DNA from: an uncultured Prevotella sp.
Lineage (GTDB): Bacteria > Bacteroidota > Bacteroidia > Bacteroidales > Bacteroidaceae
NCBI GenBank assembly: GCA_900770395.1
Contig: CAAGKM010000030.1
Coordinates: 62,001-126,000, forward strand
Direction of reading: 5' to 3'
DNA length: 64,000 nt
Shown: positions 24,445 through 32,562 of the stretch, piece by piece
How the letters are laid out: every line of letters starts with the position of its first letter
Position numbering within the stretch: position 1 is the stretch's first letter
Made by a program: the position numbers and the translations under genes
The notes under the pieces: model-generated
The model's input: only the letters and a program-made list of their open reading frames with translations
Told to the model about the DNA's origin: nothing
The model's database searches: none

Positions 24445-25203
24445 ATGTCAACTACAGTAGGAGATTTCTTTTTGTCGGCAAATGCCGTGCATGGTGTAAC
24501 GGGAGAGGATTATGAAAAGATAAACTTTCTGATAAGCACGGTGAAGGCATTTGCAAGAAGCACATACCAAAGTGTGTATGTGATAGACTATTTTAAGGAG
24601 GGATTTGCGTATGTGTCGGATAATCTGGCTTATCTTTGCGGGCATCCGGCAGAAAGGATAAAGGAGTTTGGCTATGAGCTGTATATAAATCATGTGCCGG
24701 ACAGGGACCTGGAGATGCTGAAAGAGATAAACAAAAAGGGATTTGACTTTATAAATGAGTTGCCGGTGGAAGAACGTACGGAATATTCGATAACCTATGA
24801 CTTTCATCTGATGAACGGACGCAGACAACGACTGGTGAGCCACAGGATAACGCCACTTGTGCTTACTGGCGACGGGAGGGTATGGCTGGCACTGTGTACT
24901 GTGGCAATGTCGGCTCACGATAAGCCGGGGAATATAATAATGAAAAAGGAGAAGTGCAACACTTTCTATGAATATAGTCTTGACAGACATAAATGGATAA
25001 AGAAGGCTGGTATTGCACTCAGTGATACTGAGCGTGACGTGCTGATGCTCTCCACGCAAGGGTATACCATGAACGAGATTTCTGACCGGCTGTGTAAGTC
25101 AGTGGATACGATAAAGGCATGCAAGAGAAACATGTTTGCAAAAATGAATGTAAGAAACATAGCCGAGGCATTGTCGTATGCCATAAACTACAGACTGATA
25201 TAA
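24445..25203 (+). CDS. LuxR-type transcriptional regulator with PAS-like N-terminal domain
   Basis: 252 residues. The N-terminal ~160 residues read as a PAS-like sensor fold (SVYVIDYFKEGFAYVSDN; LMNGRRQRLVSHRITPL). The C-terminus is a LuxR/GerE helix-turn-helix (LSDTERDVLMLSTQGYTMNE, then ISDRLCKSVDTIKACKRNMF). This layout is common in Bacteroidetes orphan regulators. It has no receiver domain, so it is not a classical response regulator. It is divergent from the outer-membrane barrel gene and flanked by three palindromic sites, suggesting control of both itself and the barrel. The ATG at 24445 is chosen from the promoter position. The ligand is unknown. Confidence 0.85.
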   Translation: MSTTVGDFFLSANAVHGVTGEDYEKINFLISTVKAFARSTYQSVYVIDYFKEGFAYVSDNLAYLCGHPAERIKEFGYELYINHVPDRDLEMLKEINKKGFDFINELPVEERTEYSITYDFHLMNGRRQRLVSHRITPLVLTGDGRVWLALCTVAMSAHDKPGNIIMKKEKCNTFYEYSLDRHKWIKKAGIALSDTERDVLMLSTQGYTMNEISDRLCKSVDTIKACKRNMFAKMNVRNIAEALSYAINYRLI

Positions 25204-25285
25204 CAGCGGCGTGTCATTCGCCCATGAGTAATTTGCAGAATGTACAACAATAAACCGATATTTCTTTATGCTGTCAAAGAAAAAC

Positions 25286-25299
25286 TACACTTTTGTGTA
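25286..25299. promoter_or_regulatory. Third ACAC-N4-GTGT site, downstream of the regulator gene
   Basis: TACACTTTTGTGTA, a 14-bp palindrome about 85 nt after the LuxR-type gene, same word as the two sites upstream of it. It lies just before repeat element copy C. Confidence 0.5.
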
Positions 25300-25319
25300 A
25301 TTTTGCTCTAATTTAGATT

Positions 25320-25678
25320 TTTTATTACAAAAGGCTCTCTGAGAATCGCGTAAAATCATTCAACCGCATCCTCGGCTTCAAATAAGCGAAATTTCAGATA
25401 TTTATATTATATTGATTATTAAGTATTTATGAAAATTCGGATGTTTCGTTCTTCAAAACATGTACTCAAAAACTGCATTTTTTGATAATTATTTAGGCAA
25501 AATGAACATATGTTCGTTGGCAAAGTAACATATGTTACTTATCAAAGTAAGTTAACTCCGTTGGCAAAGTCACCTATGTTCGTGAAAAACTTCATTGTTT
25601 TTTTGCGTATAATGGCATTTAAAGACCATTACATTTTCTATTTCGCAAAAAAATAATGCAGGAAATTTTCAGAATAAT
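25320..25678 (+). repeat. Dispersed intergenic element, copy C, with a different 22-bp periodic core
   Basis: Same ends as copies A and B but in the opposite orientation on the map: CTCTGAGAATCGCG near 25337 and GCAGGAAATTTTCAGAATAA at 25658. The core has four 22-bp units starting at 25505, 25527, 25549 and 25571. The words are AACATATGTT (units 1 and 2) and CGTTGGCAAAGT (units 1 and 3), not the CTTAAG words of A and B. It follows the LuxR-type gene by 116 nt in the same sense, as A follows rsmA and B follows radC. Confidence 0.75.
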
Positions 25679-25679
25679 A

Positions 25680-25745
25680 TTTACATATAGCGTGTCCACA
25701 ATAGCTGAACTGGCTATGGATGACTTGTTTTCTGAATACCCCTGA
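25680..25745 (+). pseudogene. 3' remnant resembling the DUF234 ATPase gene
   Basis: An open stretch ending in codons for AMDDLFSEYP and a stop. The residues MDDLFSE are exactly the C-terminus of the intact ATPase at 25890-27338, and the DNA over those codons is nearly identical. Upstream residues (YSVSTIAEL) match poorly, and element copy C begins within 2 nt on the left. It is best read as the surviving tail of a lost paralogue. Confidence 0.5.
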
Positions 25746-25756
25746 CATTATTTGAT

Positions 25757-25787
25757 ACCTGTTGGCGAATTAATTCAGCCAACAGGT
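25757..25787. terminator. Hairpin after the ATPase remnant
   Basis: ACCTGTTGGC (25757-25766) and GCCAACAGGT (25778-25787) form a perfect 10-bp stem with an 11-nt loop, followed by TATTTG. It is probably the terminator of the lost gene. Confidence 0.55.
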
Positions 25788-25827
25788 TATTTGATGTAAT
25801 AATTGTTAAAAAGCAAAAGAAAACATG

Positions 25828-25879
25828 CTTTTATTTTTCGGTGAGCGTAATTTTTATTACCTTTGCCGAAAAATAAAAG
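25828..25879 (+). promoter_or_regulatory. Promoter of the DUF234 ATPase enclosed by a 14-bp inverted repeat
   Basis: CTTTTATTTTTCGG (25828-25841) and CCGAAAAATAAAAG (25866-25879) are perfect complements. The -7 box TACCTTTG (25858-25865) lies inside, touching the right arm. No clear -33 TTTG is present. A repressor site over the start of transcription, or a 5' leader hairpin, would both fit. Confidence 0.6.
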
Positions 25880-25889
25880 TATATTTGTT

Positions 25890-27338
25890 ATGGCAAAGAT
25901 TATAGGTAGACATAATGAAATCAAGGAGTTAAATACTCTTTATAAAAGTAACCAAGCCCATCTTATCGCTATATATGGCAGACGTAGAGTTGGAAAGACA
26001 TTTTTGGTTGACCAGGCATTGAGTGGCAAGATTACATTCCGGCATGCCGGACTTTCTCCAGTAGATGAGGACGGTAAAAAAAATCTCATGCCCGATCAGC
26101 TAAAGCATTTCTATCATTCCCTGCTTCTACAAGGCATGTCCCCAAGTCATGTGCCGACATCATGGCTTGAGGCTTTCTTTATGCTTAGCATGCATCTTCA
26201 AAAAAATGATATCGGCAAAAGATTGGTTGTCTTTCTTGATGAATTGCCATGGATGGACACACCGCGTTCGGGCTTTCTCACTGCATTTGAAGGGTTCTGG
26301 AATACCTGGGCATGTCATCGTGACAACGTGATGGTGATTGTTTGCGGCAGTGCCAACTCGTGGATTCTTGACAAATTAATCAATAATCATGGAGGGCTCT
26401 ATGGCAGGACAACACATATTATCAAATTATCGCCCTTTACACTAAACGAATGTGAATTGTTCTTCAAGAGTAAAAACGTTCCAATATCCAGATATGACAT
26501 TGTACAGAGCTACATGATTTTCGGTGGTGTTCCATATTATCTCAACTACTTTAATCCTCAGCTAAGTCTGTCACAAAACGTGGATCGTCTGCTTTTTGCA
26601 AATGAAGGAAAGCTGAAGAATGAATACGACAGGCTTTTTTCTTCCGTATTCTCTTCTCCAGATGATATGAAGGCAATAGTAGATTTTGTCGGCAAAAGAC
26701 ATTCAGGATATATGCGCAAGGACATATCATCTGCTACCGGGATAGAGGACAGCGGCAATCTGTCCAATAAACTGAAAGCTCTTGTAGCCAGCAATTTTCT
26801 GATAGAATACGTACCTTTTGGAGAAAGTGGCCGCAACACCCATTATAAGCTTGTCGACCCTTTCTGCAGGTTCTATCAGACATACATAAAAGGGCATCGG
26901 AATGTGGCTGAAGATTTTTGGAGCCAATCCATAGATTCTCAATCGGTGATTAGCTGGAGAGGCATTGCTTTTGAGGAGGTGTGTCTCAACCATATTTCCC
27001 AGATAAAGTCTGCATTGGGTATTGCGGGAGTAAGCACAGAACAGTCAGCATGGATACAAAGGGGAGATGACAACAAGGAAGGAGCGCAAATAGATCTTGT
27101 GCTGAAACGCAAGGATAATATATACAATCTTTGTGAAATGAAATTCTACAGTGAAGAATTCACCGTGGATAAATCATATCATACAAAACTTGTGCATCGC
27201 AAGAACATTTTTCTCGAACACATTCCCAGAAAGATGGCTATTCATAGTACGCTTATTACAACATACGGTTTGACACACAACGAATATAGTGGCGATTTCA
27301 TAAACGTAGTAACTATGGATGACCTGTTTTCAGAATAA
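25890..27338 (+). CDS. AAA+ ATPase with DUF234-type C-terminal domain
   Basis: 482 residues. It begins with the family-typical IIGRHNEIKELNTLY, Walker A IYGRRRVGKT and Walker B LVVFLDELPWMD. A winged-helix part follows (YMRKDISSATGIEDSGNLSN) and the C-terminal DUF234 domain has AQIDLVLKRK...CEMKF, again a nuclease-like D...ExK arrangement. The ATG at 25890 follows the -7 box at a sensible distance; the TTG at 25863 lies inside the promoter. This belongs to a different subfamily from the two DUF4143 ATPases. The function is unknown. The next gene has its own promoter. Confidence 0.87.
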   Translation: MAKIIGRHNEIKELNTLYKSNQAHLIAIYGRRRVGKTFLVDQALSGKITFRHAGLSPVDEDGKKNLMPDQLKHFYHSLLLQGMSPSHVPTSWLEAFFMLSMHLQKNDIGKRLVVFLDELPWMDTPRSGFLTAFEGFWNTWACHRDNVMVIVCGSANSWILDKLINNHGGLYGRTTHIIKLSPFTLNECELFFKSKNVPISRYDIVQSYMIFGGVPYYLNYFNPQLSLSQNVDRLLFANEGKLKNEYDRLFSSVFSSPDDMKAIVDFVGKRHSGYMRKDISSATGIEDSGNLSNKLKALVASNFLIEYVPFGESGRNTHYKLVDPFCRFYQTYIKGHRNVAEDFWSQSIDSQSVISWRGIAFEEVCLNHISQIKSALGIAGVSTEQSAWIQRGDDNKEGAQIDLVLKRKDNIYNLCEMKFYSEEFTVDKSYHTKLVHRKNIFLEHIPRKMAIHSTLITTYGLTHNEYSGDFINVVTMDDLFSE

Positions 27339-27352
27339 AACATGGGAGAAAA

Positions 27353-27384
27353 TTTGCGGATGTTGGAAAAAAGCAGTAAATTTG
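27353..27384 (+). promoter_or_regulatory. Promoter of the polyferredoxin gene
   Basis: TTTG (27353-27356), 20 nt, TAAATTTG (27377-27384), beginning 15 nt after the ATPase stop. Confidence 0.65.
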
Positions 27385-27439
27385 TAACCCAAATTGAAAA
27401 ATGATAATGATAACAAAAAAGTAAGAAGAGAAATAAAAC

Positions 27440-28126
27440 ATGGCACAAAAACGATTTTTCCGCTCACTGCCCCAAAAGGGATTTCCGTTGTATTGGATTC
27501 TGCTGGCATATCTTGTTGCGGGGTATTTTTATCCCGTAATCGGGTTCCTTGCAATAATTTGCATGATTGCCCCTGTGGCATTTGCCGTGCGCAGAGGACG
27601 CTGGTGGTGTGGAAACGCATGTCCGAGAGGGAGCTTCTATGATAAGGTGCTTGCCAAATACTCGCCTCACAGACCTATTCCAGCATTTGTTCGTACCAGG
27701 GGATTCAGGATTTTCATGGTGATGTTCATCTTCACAATGTTCGGTATACAGATGTACCAGGCATGGGGCGACTGGGGAGCCATGGGACGTGTGTTTTGGA
27801 CCATCATACTGATAACCACCATTGTGGGTGTAGTCCTTTCGTTTGTTTATGCGCCACGCACATGGTGTTCGTTCTGTCCAATGGGTACACTGTCGTCGTG
27901 GGTAACGCCACGCCGCGGCAAACTCCCCGAGCATTACCGACGCATATTTGTAGGTGAGAGATGCACCACCAAGTGCAAGCTCTGCTCAGCAGTATGTCCC
28001 ATGCAGCTGAAGCCTTACGAGAGCAAAAATGATGCAGAAGGGTTTCTTCATCCCGACTGCCTCAAGTGCGGGCGTTGCGTGGCAGGATGTCCGCTGAAAG
28101 TACCTGAAATGAGGTCAAAACAGTAA
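27440..28126 (+). CDS. Membrane 4Fe-4S polyferredoxin (NapH/CcoG-like)
   Basis: 228 residues with about four membrane segments (around 18-50, 85-105 and 115-140) and several cysteine clusters. CGNACPRG and CSFCPMG are in the membrane part. A C-terminal pair of ferredoxin motifs reads CTTKCKLCSAVCPM and CLKCGRCVAGCP, enough for two 4Fe-4S clusters. It resembles NapH/YccM-type quinol-linked electron-transfer proteins. No redox partner gene is adjacent, so the pathway is open. The start MAQKRFFRSLPQKG matches the family's basic N-terminus. Confidence 0.85.
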   Translation: MAQKRFFRSLPQKGFPLYWILLAYLVAGYFYPVIGFLAIICMIAPVAFAVRRGRWWCGNACPRGSFYDKVLAKYSPHRPIPAFVRTRGFRIFMVMFIFTMFGIQMYQAWGDWGAMGRVFWTIILITTIVGVVLSFVYAPRTWCSFCPMGTLSSWVTPRRGKLPEHYRRIFVGERCTTKCKLCSAVCPMQLKPYESKNDAEGFLHPDCLKCGRCVAGCPLKVPEMRSKQ

Positions 28127-28137
28127 CAACAATAATT

Positions 28138-29115
28138 CTACTCCGCTGAAATGTATGGCAGCAGCCGCTGTATGGCATCCGCAGGAAAATATTTGCTGTA
28201 GGAAAGCTCGTCGATGCTGTGTATCTGTCCGTGTTCCCTGCGGTGGTCGATGATGCTCTTGGCACGGAAGAAGCCCATATACGGGTGGCGCTTCATCTGC
28301 ACAAGGGTGGCTTTGTTGATGTCGATTTTCTTCACGGCAACGCTTTTTACGATGAGGAATTTCTTGGAGTCAAGAGGGAAATCGCTGATTTCGTTGAGCT
28401 GGTCTACTGACACATAACCGCCAAGCTCGTTGCGGTAGCGGATGATTCTGCGGGCAAAATAGCTGCCGATGCCGGGCACGGTCTTCAGTGCTGTGGAGTC
28501 GGCGGTGGCAATGTCGACAGTCTCTCCCACCCTAATCTTCTTTTGTTTGGGAAATGTGTCTCGTGAGACATATACAGGCTCGAAGGGATCTTTCTCCACT
28601 ATTTCTGATGCCGGCATAAACTGCTCACGGTCAATCTTTATGTAAGGCAATAGCGTTTTGTATTGCTTTGCCGACAAACCGTAGAGCTTGCCGAAGTCCT
28701 CTGGATTGCGGAATGTGCCGCCATGAGTGCGGTATTTCAGAAGACTGCGCACCTGCCATGGCTTCAGTCCAAGGCGCAGCAGGTCCTTTGCGCTTGCCGT
28801 GTTAGGGTCGAAGGAGAACAGCTCGGCGCGTCCCGTCTGTATGTCGTCAAGGGCTTCAAGCTCTTTCAGGTCATTGTTCAGCTGTTGCTGATATTCAGCA
28901 CGCCGTTGGGCATAGCGGCGGCTGTTGGCATTGTATCGGCTGTAGCTGTAGCCTTTGCCGTATTCCTTAATTCTGTCAACCTCAAGCGAGTCGTTCATCG
29001 ACTCTGCGATATTTTGGGTGTCGTATCTGTCGAACAGAAAGAATGCCACGCAACACATTACAATGGTGGCAAGTAGCCACAGCAGCACTTTACGGTCATT
29101 GCGATTGTAATACAT
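28138..29115 (-). CDS. ComEA-like helix-hairpin-helix DNA-binding protein
   Basis: 325 residues: an N-terminal membrane segment (about 11-28), a charged coiled-coil stalk, then three helix-hairpin-helix units (LRLGLKPWQVRSLLKYR; LKTVPGIGSYFARRIIRYRN; MKRHPYMGFFRAKSIIDHR). Such proteins bind DNA without sequence preference at the membrane; related ComEA proteins act in DNA uptake, but no other competence gene is nearby, so uptake is only a possibility. It is convergent with the polyferredoxin gene (11 nt apart) and read in the same direction as the two symporter genes. Confidence 0.85.
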   Translation of the reverse strand: MYYNRNDRKVLLWLLATIVMCCVAFFLFDRYDTQNIAESMNDSLEVDRIKEYGKGYSYSRYNANSRRYAQRRAEYQQQLNNDLKELEALDDIQTGRAELFSFDPNTASAKDLLRLGLKPWQVRSLLKYRTHGGTFRNPEDFGKLYGLSAKQYKTLLPYIKIDREQFMPASEIVEKDPFEPVYVSRDTFPKQKKIRVGETVDIATADSTALKTVPGIGSYFARRIIRYRNELGGYVSVDQLNEISDFPLDSKKFLIVKSVAVKKIDINKATLVQMKRHPYMGFFRAKSIIDHRREHGQIHSIDELSYSKYFPADAIQRLLPYISAE

Positions 29116-29133
29116 TGTGGCGGTGTTTTTATT

Positions 29134-30489
29134 TTATATTATTCTAAACTGGTGAAGAAATACCAGAGTGATACATATAGGACACACAAAGCGCACCATG
29201 AAGAGGAATGCGGGAAACAGCTTGATACACACTGTGTGGCGGTTGGTGAATTCGGTCATCACAGTGCTCCGCGGCACCACCCACCCCACATAGATGCAGG
29301 TGAGCAACGCTCCAGCAGGCAGCAGTATGTTGGCTGTGAGGAAATCGAAGAAGTCCATCACCGGCATACCGAAGACAGTAAGTTGCGGATAGGCTCCGCA
29401 TGACAGTGAGCTGACGATGGCAATCATTATTGCCGTGATGGTGACAATCCATGCCGCATGGCGCCGTGGACGCTTCAGCTCTTCATGGAAGAACGCCGTG
29501 CCAATCTCGTGCATCGAGATGGTTGAGGTGAGGGCTGCGAGCGCCAGCAGGGCATAGAAAAGTATGGAGATGACATATCCCACGAGAGGCATTGACGCAA
29601 AAGCCTGTTGGAACACATTGGGCAGGGTGATGAAGATGAGCGACGGACCTGCGTCGGGCTTTACTCCAACGGAGAATGCCGCCGGGAATATCATCAGTCC
29701 GGCAAGCACGGCTATGAGTGTGTCAATTAGTGCTATCTGCAGCGCGGCGTTCACAAGGTTGGTGCGCTTGCTGAAATATGACGAGTAGGTGCACAGGCAT
29801 GCCGTGCCGAGACTGAGCGAGAAGAATGCCTGTCCCAATGCTTCAAGCATTACATTGCTGCTGAGTTTTGAGAAATCGGGATAAAACAGGAACTTTATGC
29901 CGCTTATGGCGTTGGGCAGCATGCACGATGCCACAACGATGATGAGCAGCAGCACAAACAGTGTGGGCATCATCAGCTTCGAGGCTTTCTCAATGCCCTT
30001 GCGCACACCTTTCACTATGACAAAGTGGGTGATGATGATAAACACCATTGCCCACACTACAGGCATGGCAATGTCTGACGAAAATTCGGTGAAATAGCGT
30101 GCCACATAACTGCTGTCACCCTTTATCTGTCCTGCCACCGAGGCATACAGATATTGAAGGCACCAGCCTGCCACCACGCTGTAGAATCCAAGAATGATAG
30201 TGGAGCAAAGTATGCCCATCACTCCAACAACGCGCCACACCCGTTTGCCTGAGATCACACCGTAGGCGCGCACGGCATTGGTGGCGGCATGCCGGCCGAT
30301 GATAAACTCGCTTATCATGCCCGGCAGTCCGAGCATCAGTATACATATTATATATATAATGATAAATGCCGCACCGCCATTCTGTCCGGTGGTAAACGGA
30401 AATCTCCATATATTGCCCAGTCCCACAGCCGAACCGGCAGTGGCGAGCACCAGTCCTATCCTTGAGCCGAAGTTGCCTCTGTTGTTCAT
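29134..30489 (-). CDS. Sodium:neurotransmitter-symporter-family transporter (second of tandem pair)
   Basis: 451 residues with about eleven to twelve membrane helices, NSS/SNF family (LeuT-like), predicted to import an amino acid or related solute with sodium. The N-terminal signature AGSAVGLGNIWRFPF with the unwound TM1 residues is intact. Its ATG directly follows the TAA of the upstream paralogue (stop 30490-30492, start 30487-30489), giving TAAATG and likely translational coupling. Identity to the neighbour is high throughout, so this is a tandem duplication. The substrate cannot be assigned. Confidence 0.92.
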   Translation of the reverse strand: MNNRGNFGSRIGLVLATAGSAVGLGNIWRFPFTTGQNGGAAFIIIYIICILMLGLPGMISEFIIGRHAATNAVRAYGVISGKRVWRVVGVMGILCSTIILGFYSVVAGWCLQYLYASVAGQIKGDSSYVARYFTEFSSDIAMPVVWAMVFIIITHFVIVKGVRKGIEKASKLMMPTLFVLLLIIVVASCMLPNAISGIKFLFYPDFSKLSSNVMLEALGQAFFSLSLGTACLCTYSSYFSKRTNLVNAALQIALIDTLIAVLAGLMIFPAAFSVGVKPDAGPSLIFITLPNVFQQAFASMPLVGYVISILFYALLALAALTSTISMHEIGTAFFHEELKRPRRHAAWIVTITAIMIAIVSSLSCGAYPQLTVFGMPVMDFFDFLTANILLPAGALLTCIYVGWVVPRSTVMTEFTNRHTVCIKLFPAFLFMVRFVCPICITLVFLHQFRII

Positions 30490-31851
30490 TTATATCACCC
30501 CTATCTGATTAAGGAAAATGAGAGCCATTCCCAATGGGCAGAAATACTTTACAAGGAAGATATAGGTGTGGAAGAATCCGCCACGAAGGCGCCCCCAGTT
30601 GGTAAACTCGTCTTTCACCACCTTGTGTGGAACATACCATCCAATGAACATACATGTTAGGAAACCGCCGATGGGCAGGAATATTTGTCCTGTTATATAG
30701 TCGAACACATCAAACAGCGGAGTGCCGAGTATCGTCAGACCGCTCCAGTCGGAAAGCGACATTGAGCAGATGGCACCGATTATGGCACAGCTTATGGTGA
30801 CTATCGTGGCGGCTGTCTTTCGTCCAAGCCGGAACTCCTCATTGAGGAACGCCGTGCTCACCTCATGCAGTGATATCAGTGAGGTGAGGGCTGCGAGTGA
30901 CAGCAGGGCATAGAACATCAGAGCCACGCAATAGCCCACAACGGGCATTGAGGTGAAAGCCTGGTTGAACACATTCGGCAGTGTGATGAATATCAGCGAC
31001 GGACCTGCGTCGGGCGAGATGCCCACCGAGAAAGCCGCAGGAAATATCATCAGTCCGGCAAGCACAGCTACAATGCTGTCAATCACGCTTATCTGCACCG
31101 CTGAGGACAGCAGATTGGTCTGGCGGCTGAAGTATGAGGCGTATGTGCAGACGCATCCCATGGCAAGGCTAAGCGAGTAGAACGCCTGACCTAAGGCTGC
31201 GAGACAAATGTCGGGGGTGATGTTGCTGAGCTTGGGGTTGAACAGGAACATTATTCCTTTCTCAGCACCGGGCAGCATGCACGATGCGCCAACAATGATG
31301 AGCAGGAGAACGAACAGTGTGGGCATCATCATTTTAGATGCTTTCTCAATGCCGTCGCGCACTCCTTTCACTATCACAAAGTGAGTGATGCCAAGAAACA
31401 GCACTCCGGTAAGTATCGGTTTTATGGGGTGCTGTGAGAACTCTGTGAAATACTGGCTTATCTGCTCAGGACCGCCGATGAGATTGCCTGTGGCTGAGGC
31501 GTAGACATACTGCAGGCACCAGCCCGACACTATGGAATAGTAGCCGGTGATGAGAAAGCCGGTAAACACAGCAAGATATCCCACCAGCATCCACGGTGTG
31601 CCGTTGGCAAGCTTACGGTAGGCGCGCGCCGTGTTTGCCTGGGCATGGCGTCCGATGATAAACTCATTGACCATACACGGTATGCCGAGCATCAATACAC
31701 ATATTATATATATGAGTATAAACTCGCAGCCTCCGTTTTGACCAACCATGAACGGGAAGCGCCACACATTGCCCAAACCGACAGCGGAGCCAGCTGTGGC
31801 GAGAATTATGCCCATCTTGCTCCCAAATTTCGCTCTTTCTAATTTTGACAT
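30490..31851 (-). CDS. Sodium:neurotransmitter-symporter-family transporter (first of tandem pair)
   Basis: 453 residues from the chosen start. It has the same LeuT-like fold as the next gene, with AGSAVGLGNVWRFPF in TM1 and conserved blocks such as IVKGVRDGIEKASKMMMPTL and DAGPSLIFITLPNVFNQAF. The -7 box TAATTTTG at 31883-31876 places transcription start near 31869. That excludes the ATG at 31878 and leaves almost no leader for 31866, so MSKLERAKFGSKMG at 31851 is preferred, though 31866 is possible. The promoter is back-to-back with that of the VanZ-like gene. Confidence 0.92.
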   Translation of the reverse strand: MSKLERAKFGSKMGIILATAGSAVGLGNVWRFPFMVGQNGGCEFILIYIICVLMLGIPCMVNEFIIGRHAQANTARAYRKLANGTPWMLVGYLAVFTGFLITGYYSIVSGWCLQYVYASATGNLIGGPEQISQYFTEFSQHPIKPILTGVLFLGITHFVIVKGVRDGIEKASKMMMPTLFVLLLIIVGASCMLPGAEKGIMFLFNPKLSNITPDICLAALGQAFYSLSLAMGCVCTYASYFSRQTNLLSSAVQISVIDSIVAVLAGLMIFPAAFSVGISPDAGPSLIFITLPNVFNQAFTSMPVVGYCVALMFYALLSLAALTSLISLHEVSTAFLNEEFRLGRKTAATIVTISCAIIGAICSMSLSDWSGLTILGTPLFDVFDYITGQIFLPIGGFLTCMFIGWYVPHKVVKDEFTNWGRLRGGFFHTYIFLVKYFCPLGMALIFLNQIGVI

Positions 31852-31872
31852 CGTATATTTTTTCATATTTGG

Positions 31873-31903
31873 TTGCAAAATTAAAAAAAATATTTTAATT
31901 TTG
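31873..31903. promoter_or_regulatory. Overlapping divergent promoters of the symporter pair and the VanZ-like gene
   Basis: Rightward: TTG (31873-31875), 20 nt, TAATTTTG (31896-31903). Leftward: TAATTTTG on the minus strand at 31883-31876. The two share the same 30 bp, so polymerase binding in one direction should exclude the other. Confidence 0.6.
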
Positions 31904-31922
31904 CATCAAATTTTAAGTTAAT

Positions 31923-32315
31923 ATGCAATTTTTATATCAAAAAACAAGAAAATATCCTTTTTCGCTGTTATGCACAGCTGTGATTTGGGTACTTTCGCTG
32001 ATGAAGATGCCTGAGGTTGAGCTGCCGGGAGTGGAGCTTTCCGACAAGTGGGCGCATTTCCTGATGTATGGCGGTTTGTGCGGAGTGATATGGATAGAAT
32101 ATCTCCGTTGCCACAAACGTGGTGAATATTCGGCAGTAAGACTTTTTGGCGGAGCATGGCTCTTGCCGGCAATCATGGGCGGAATGTTGGAGCTGCTTCA
32201 GGCTTATTGCACCACCACACGGTCGGGCGACTGGCTCGACTTCGTTGCCAACACCATCGGGGTGACTCTTGCTGCGGGCATTATGGTGCCAATAGCAATG
32301 TTTTTCAAGCGTTGA
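31923..32315 (+). CDS. VanZ-like membrane protein
   Basis: 130 residues with four predicted membrane segments. It shows the VanZ-like pattern of a conserved DKWAHFLMYGGL early and GGMLELLQAY...GDWLDFVANTIGVTLA late. VanZ-type proteins have been linked to glycopeptide tolerance in some bacteria, but most members have no assigned role. The gene starts about 13 nt after its predicted transcription start and has its own promoter shared back-to-back with the symporters. Confidence 0.8.
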   Translation: MQFLYQKTRKYPFSLLCTAVIWVLSLMKMPEVELPGVELSDKWAHFLMYGGLCGVIWIEYLRCHKRGEYSAVRLFGGAWLLPAIMGGMLELLQAYCTTTRSGDWLDFVANTIGVTLAAGIMVPIAMFFKR

Positions 32316-32414
32316 GTATTAACTCCTCATTCCACATTCCTCACTCCACACTGTATGAATTGTTAATTTTGTGTTAAACATGGGCAAAACTTTTGTCCTG
32401 TAAGCATTTTTGCG

Positions 32415-32489
32415 TATCTTTGCAAAAACATTCAATAGCGTAGATGGATAGGGATTCCGGTGATGATGCTGCCGGGATTCTATTTTTTT
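32415..32489 (+). promoter_or_regulatory. greA promoter and leader terminator-like hairpin
   Basis: The -7 box TATCTTTG is at 32415-32422. About 25 nt into the leader, ATTCCGG (32454-32460) can pair with CCGGGAT (32472-32478), followed by TCTATTTTTTT. That is an intrinsic-terminator shape inside the leader, about 75 nt before the greA ATG. It may be an attenuator. Confidence 0.5.
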
Positions 32490-32562
32490 AATATCTTATC
32501 GCTTTTGGATAAAGCTTTTGAATAACAAAATATTAGAGTATTAATTTAAAAACAGAAATATT

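Noticed and set aside
25828..25879. Invertible (phase-variable) promoter at the DUF234 ATPase
   Set aside because: Arms are only 24 nt apart, far shorter than known Bacteroides invertible promoters, and no recombinase gene is nearby.
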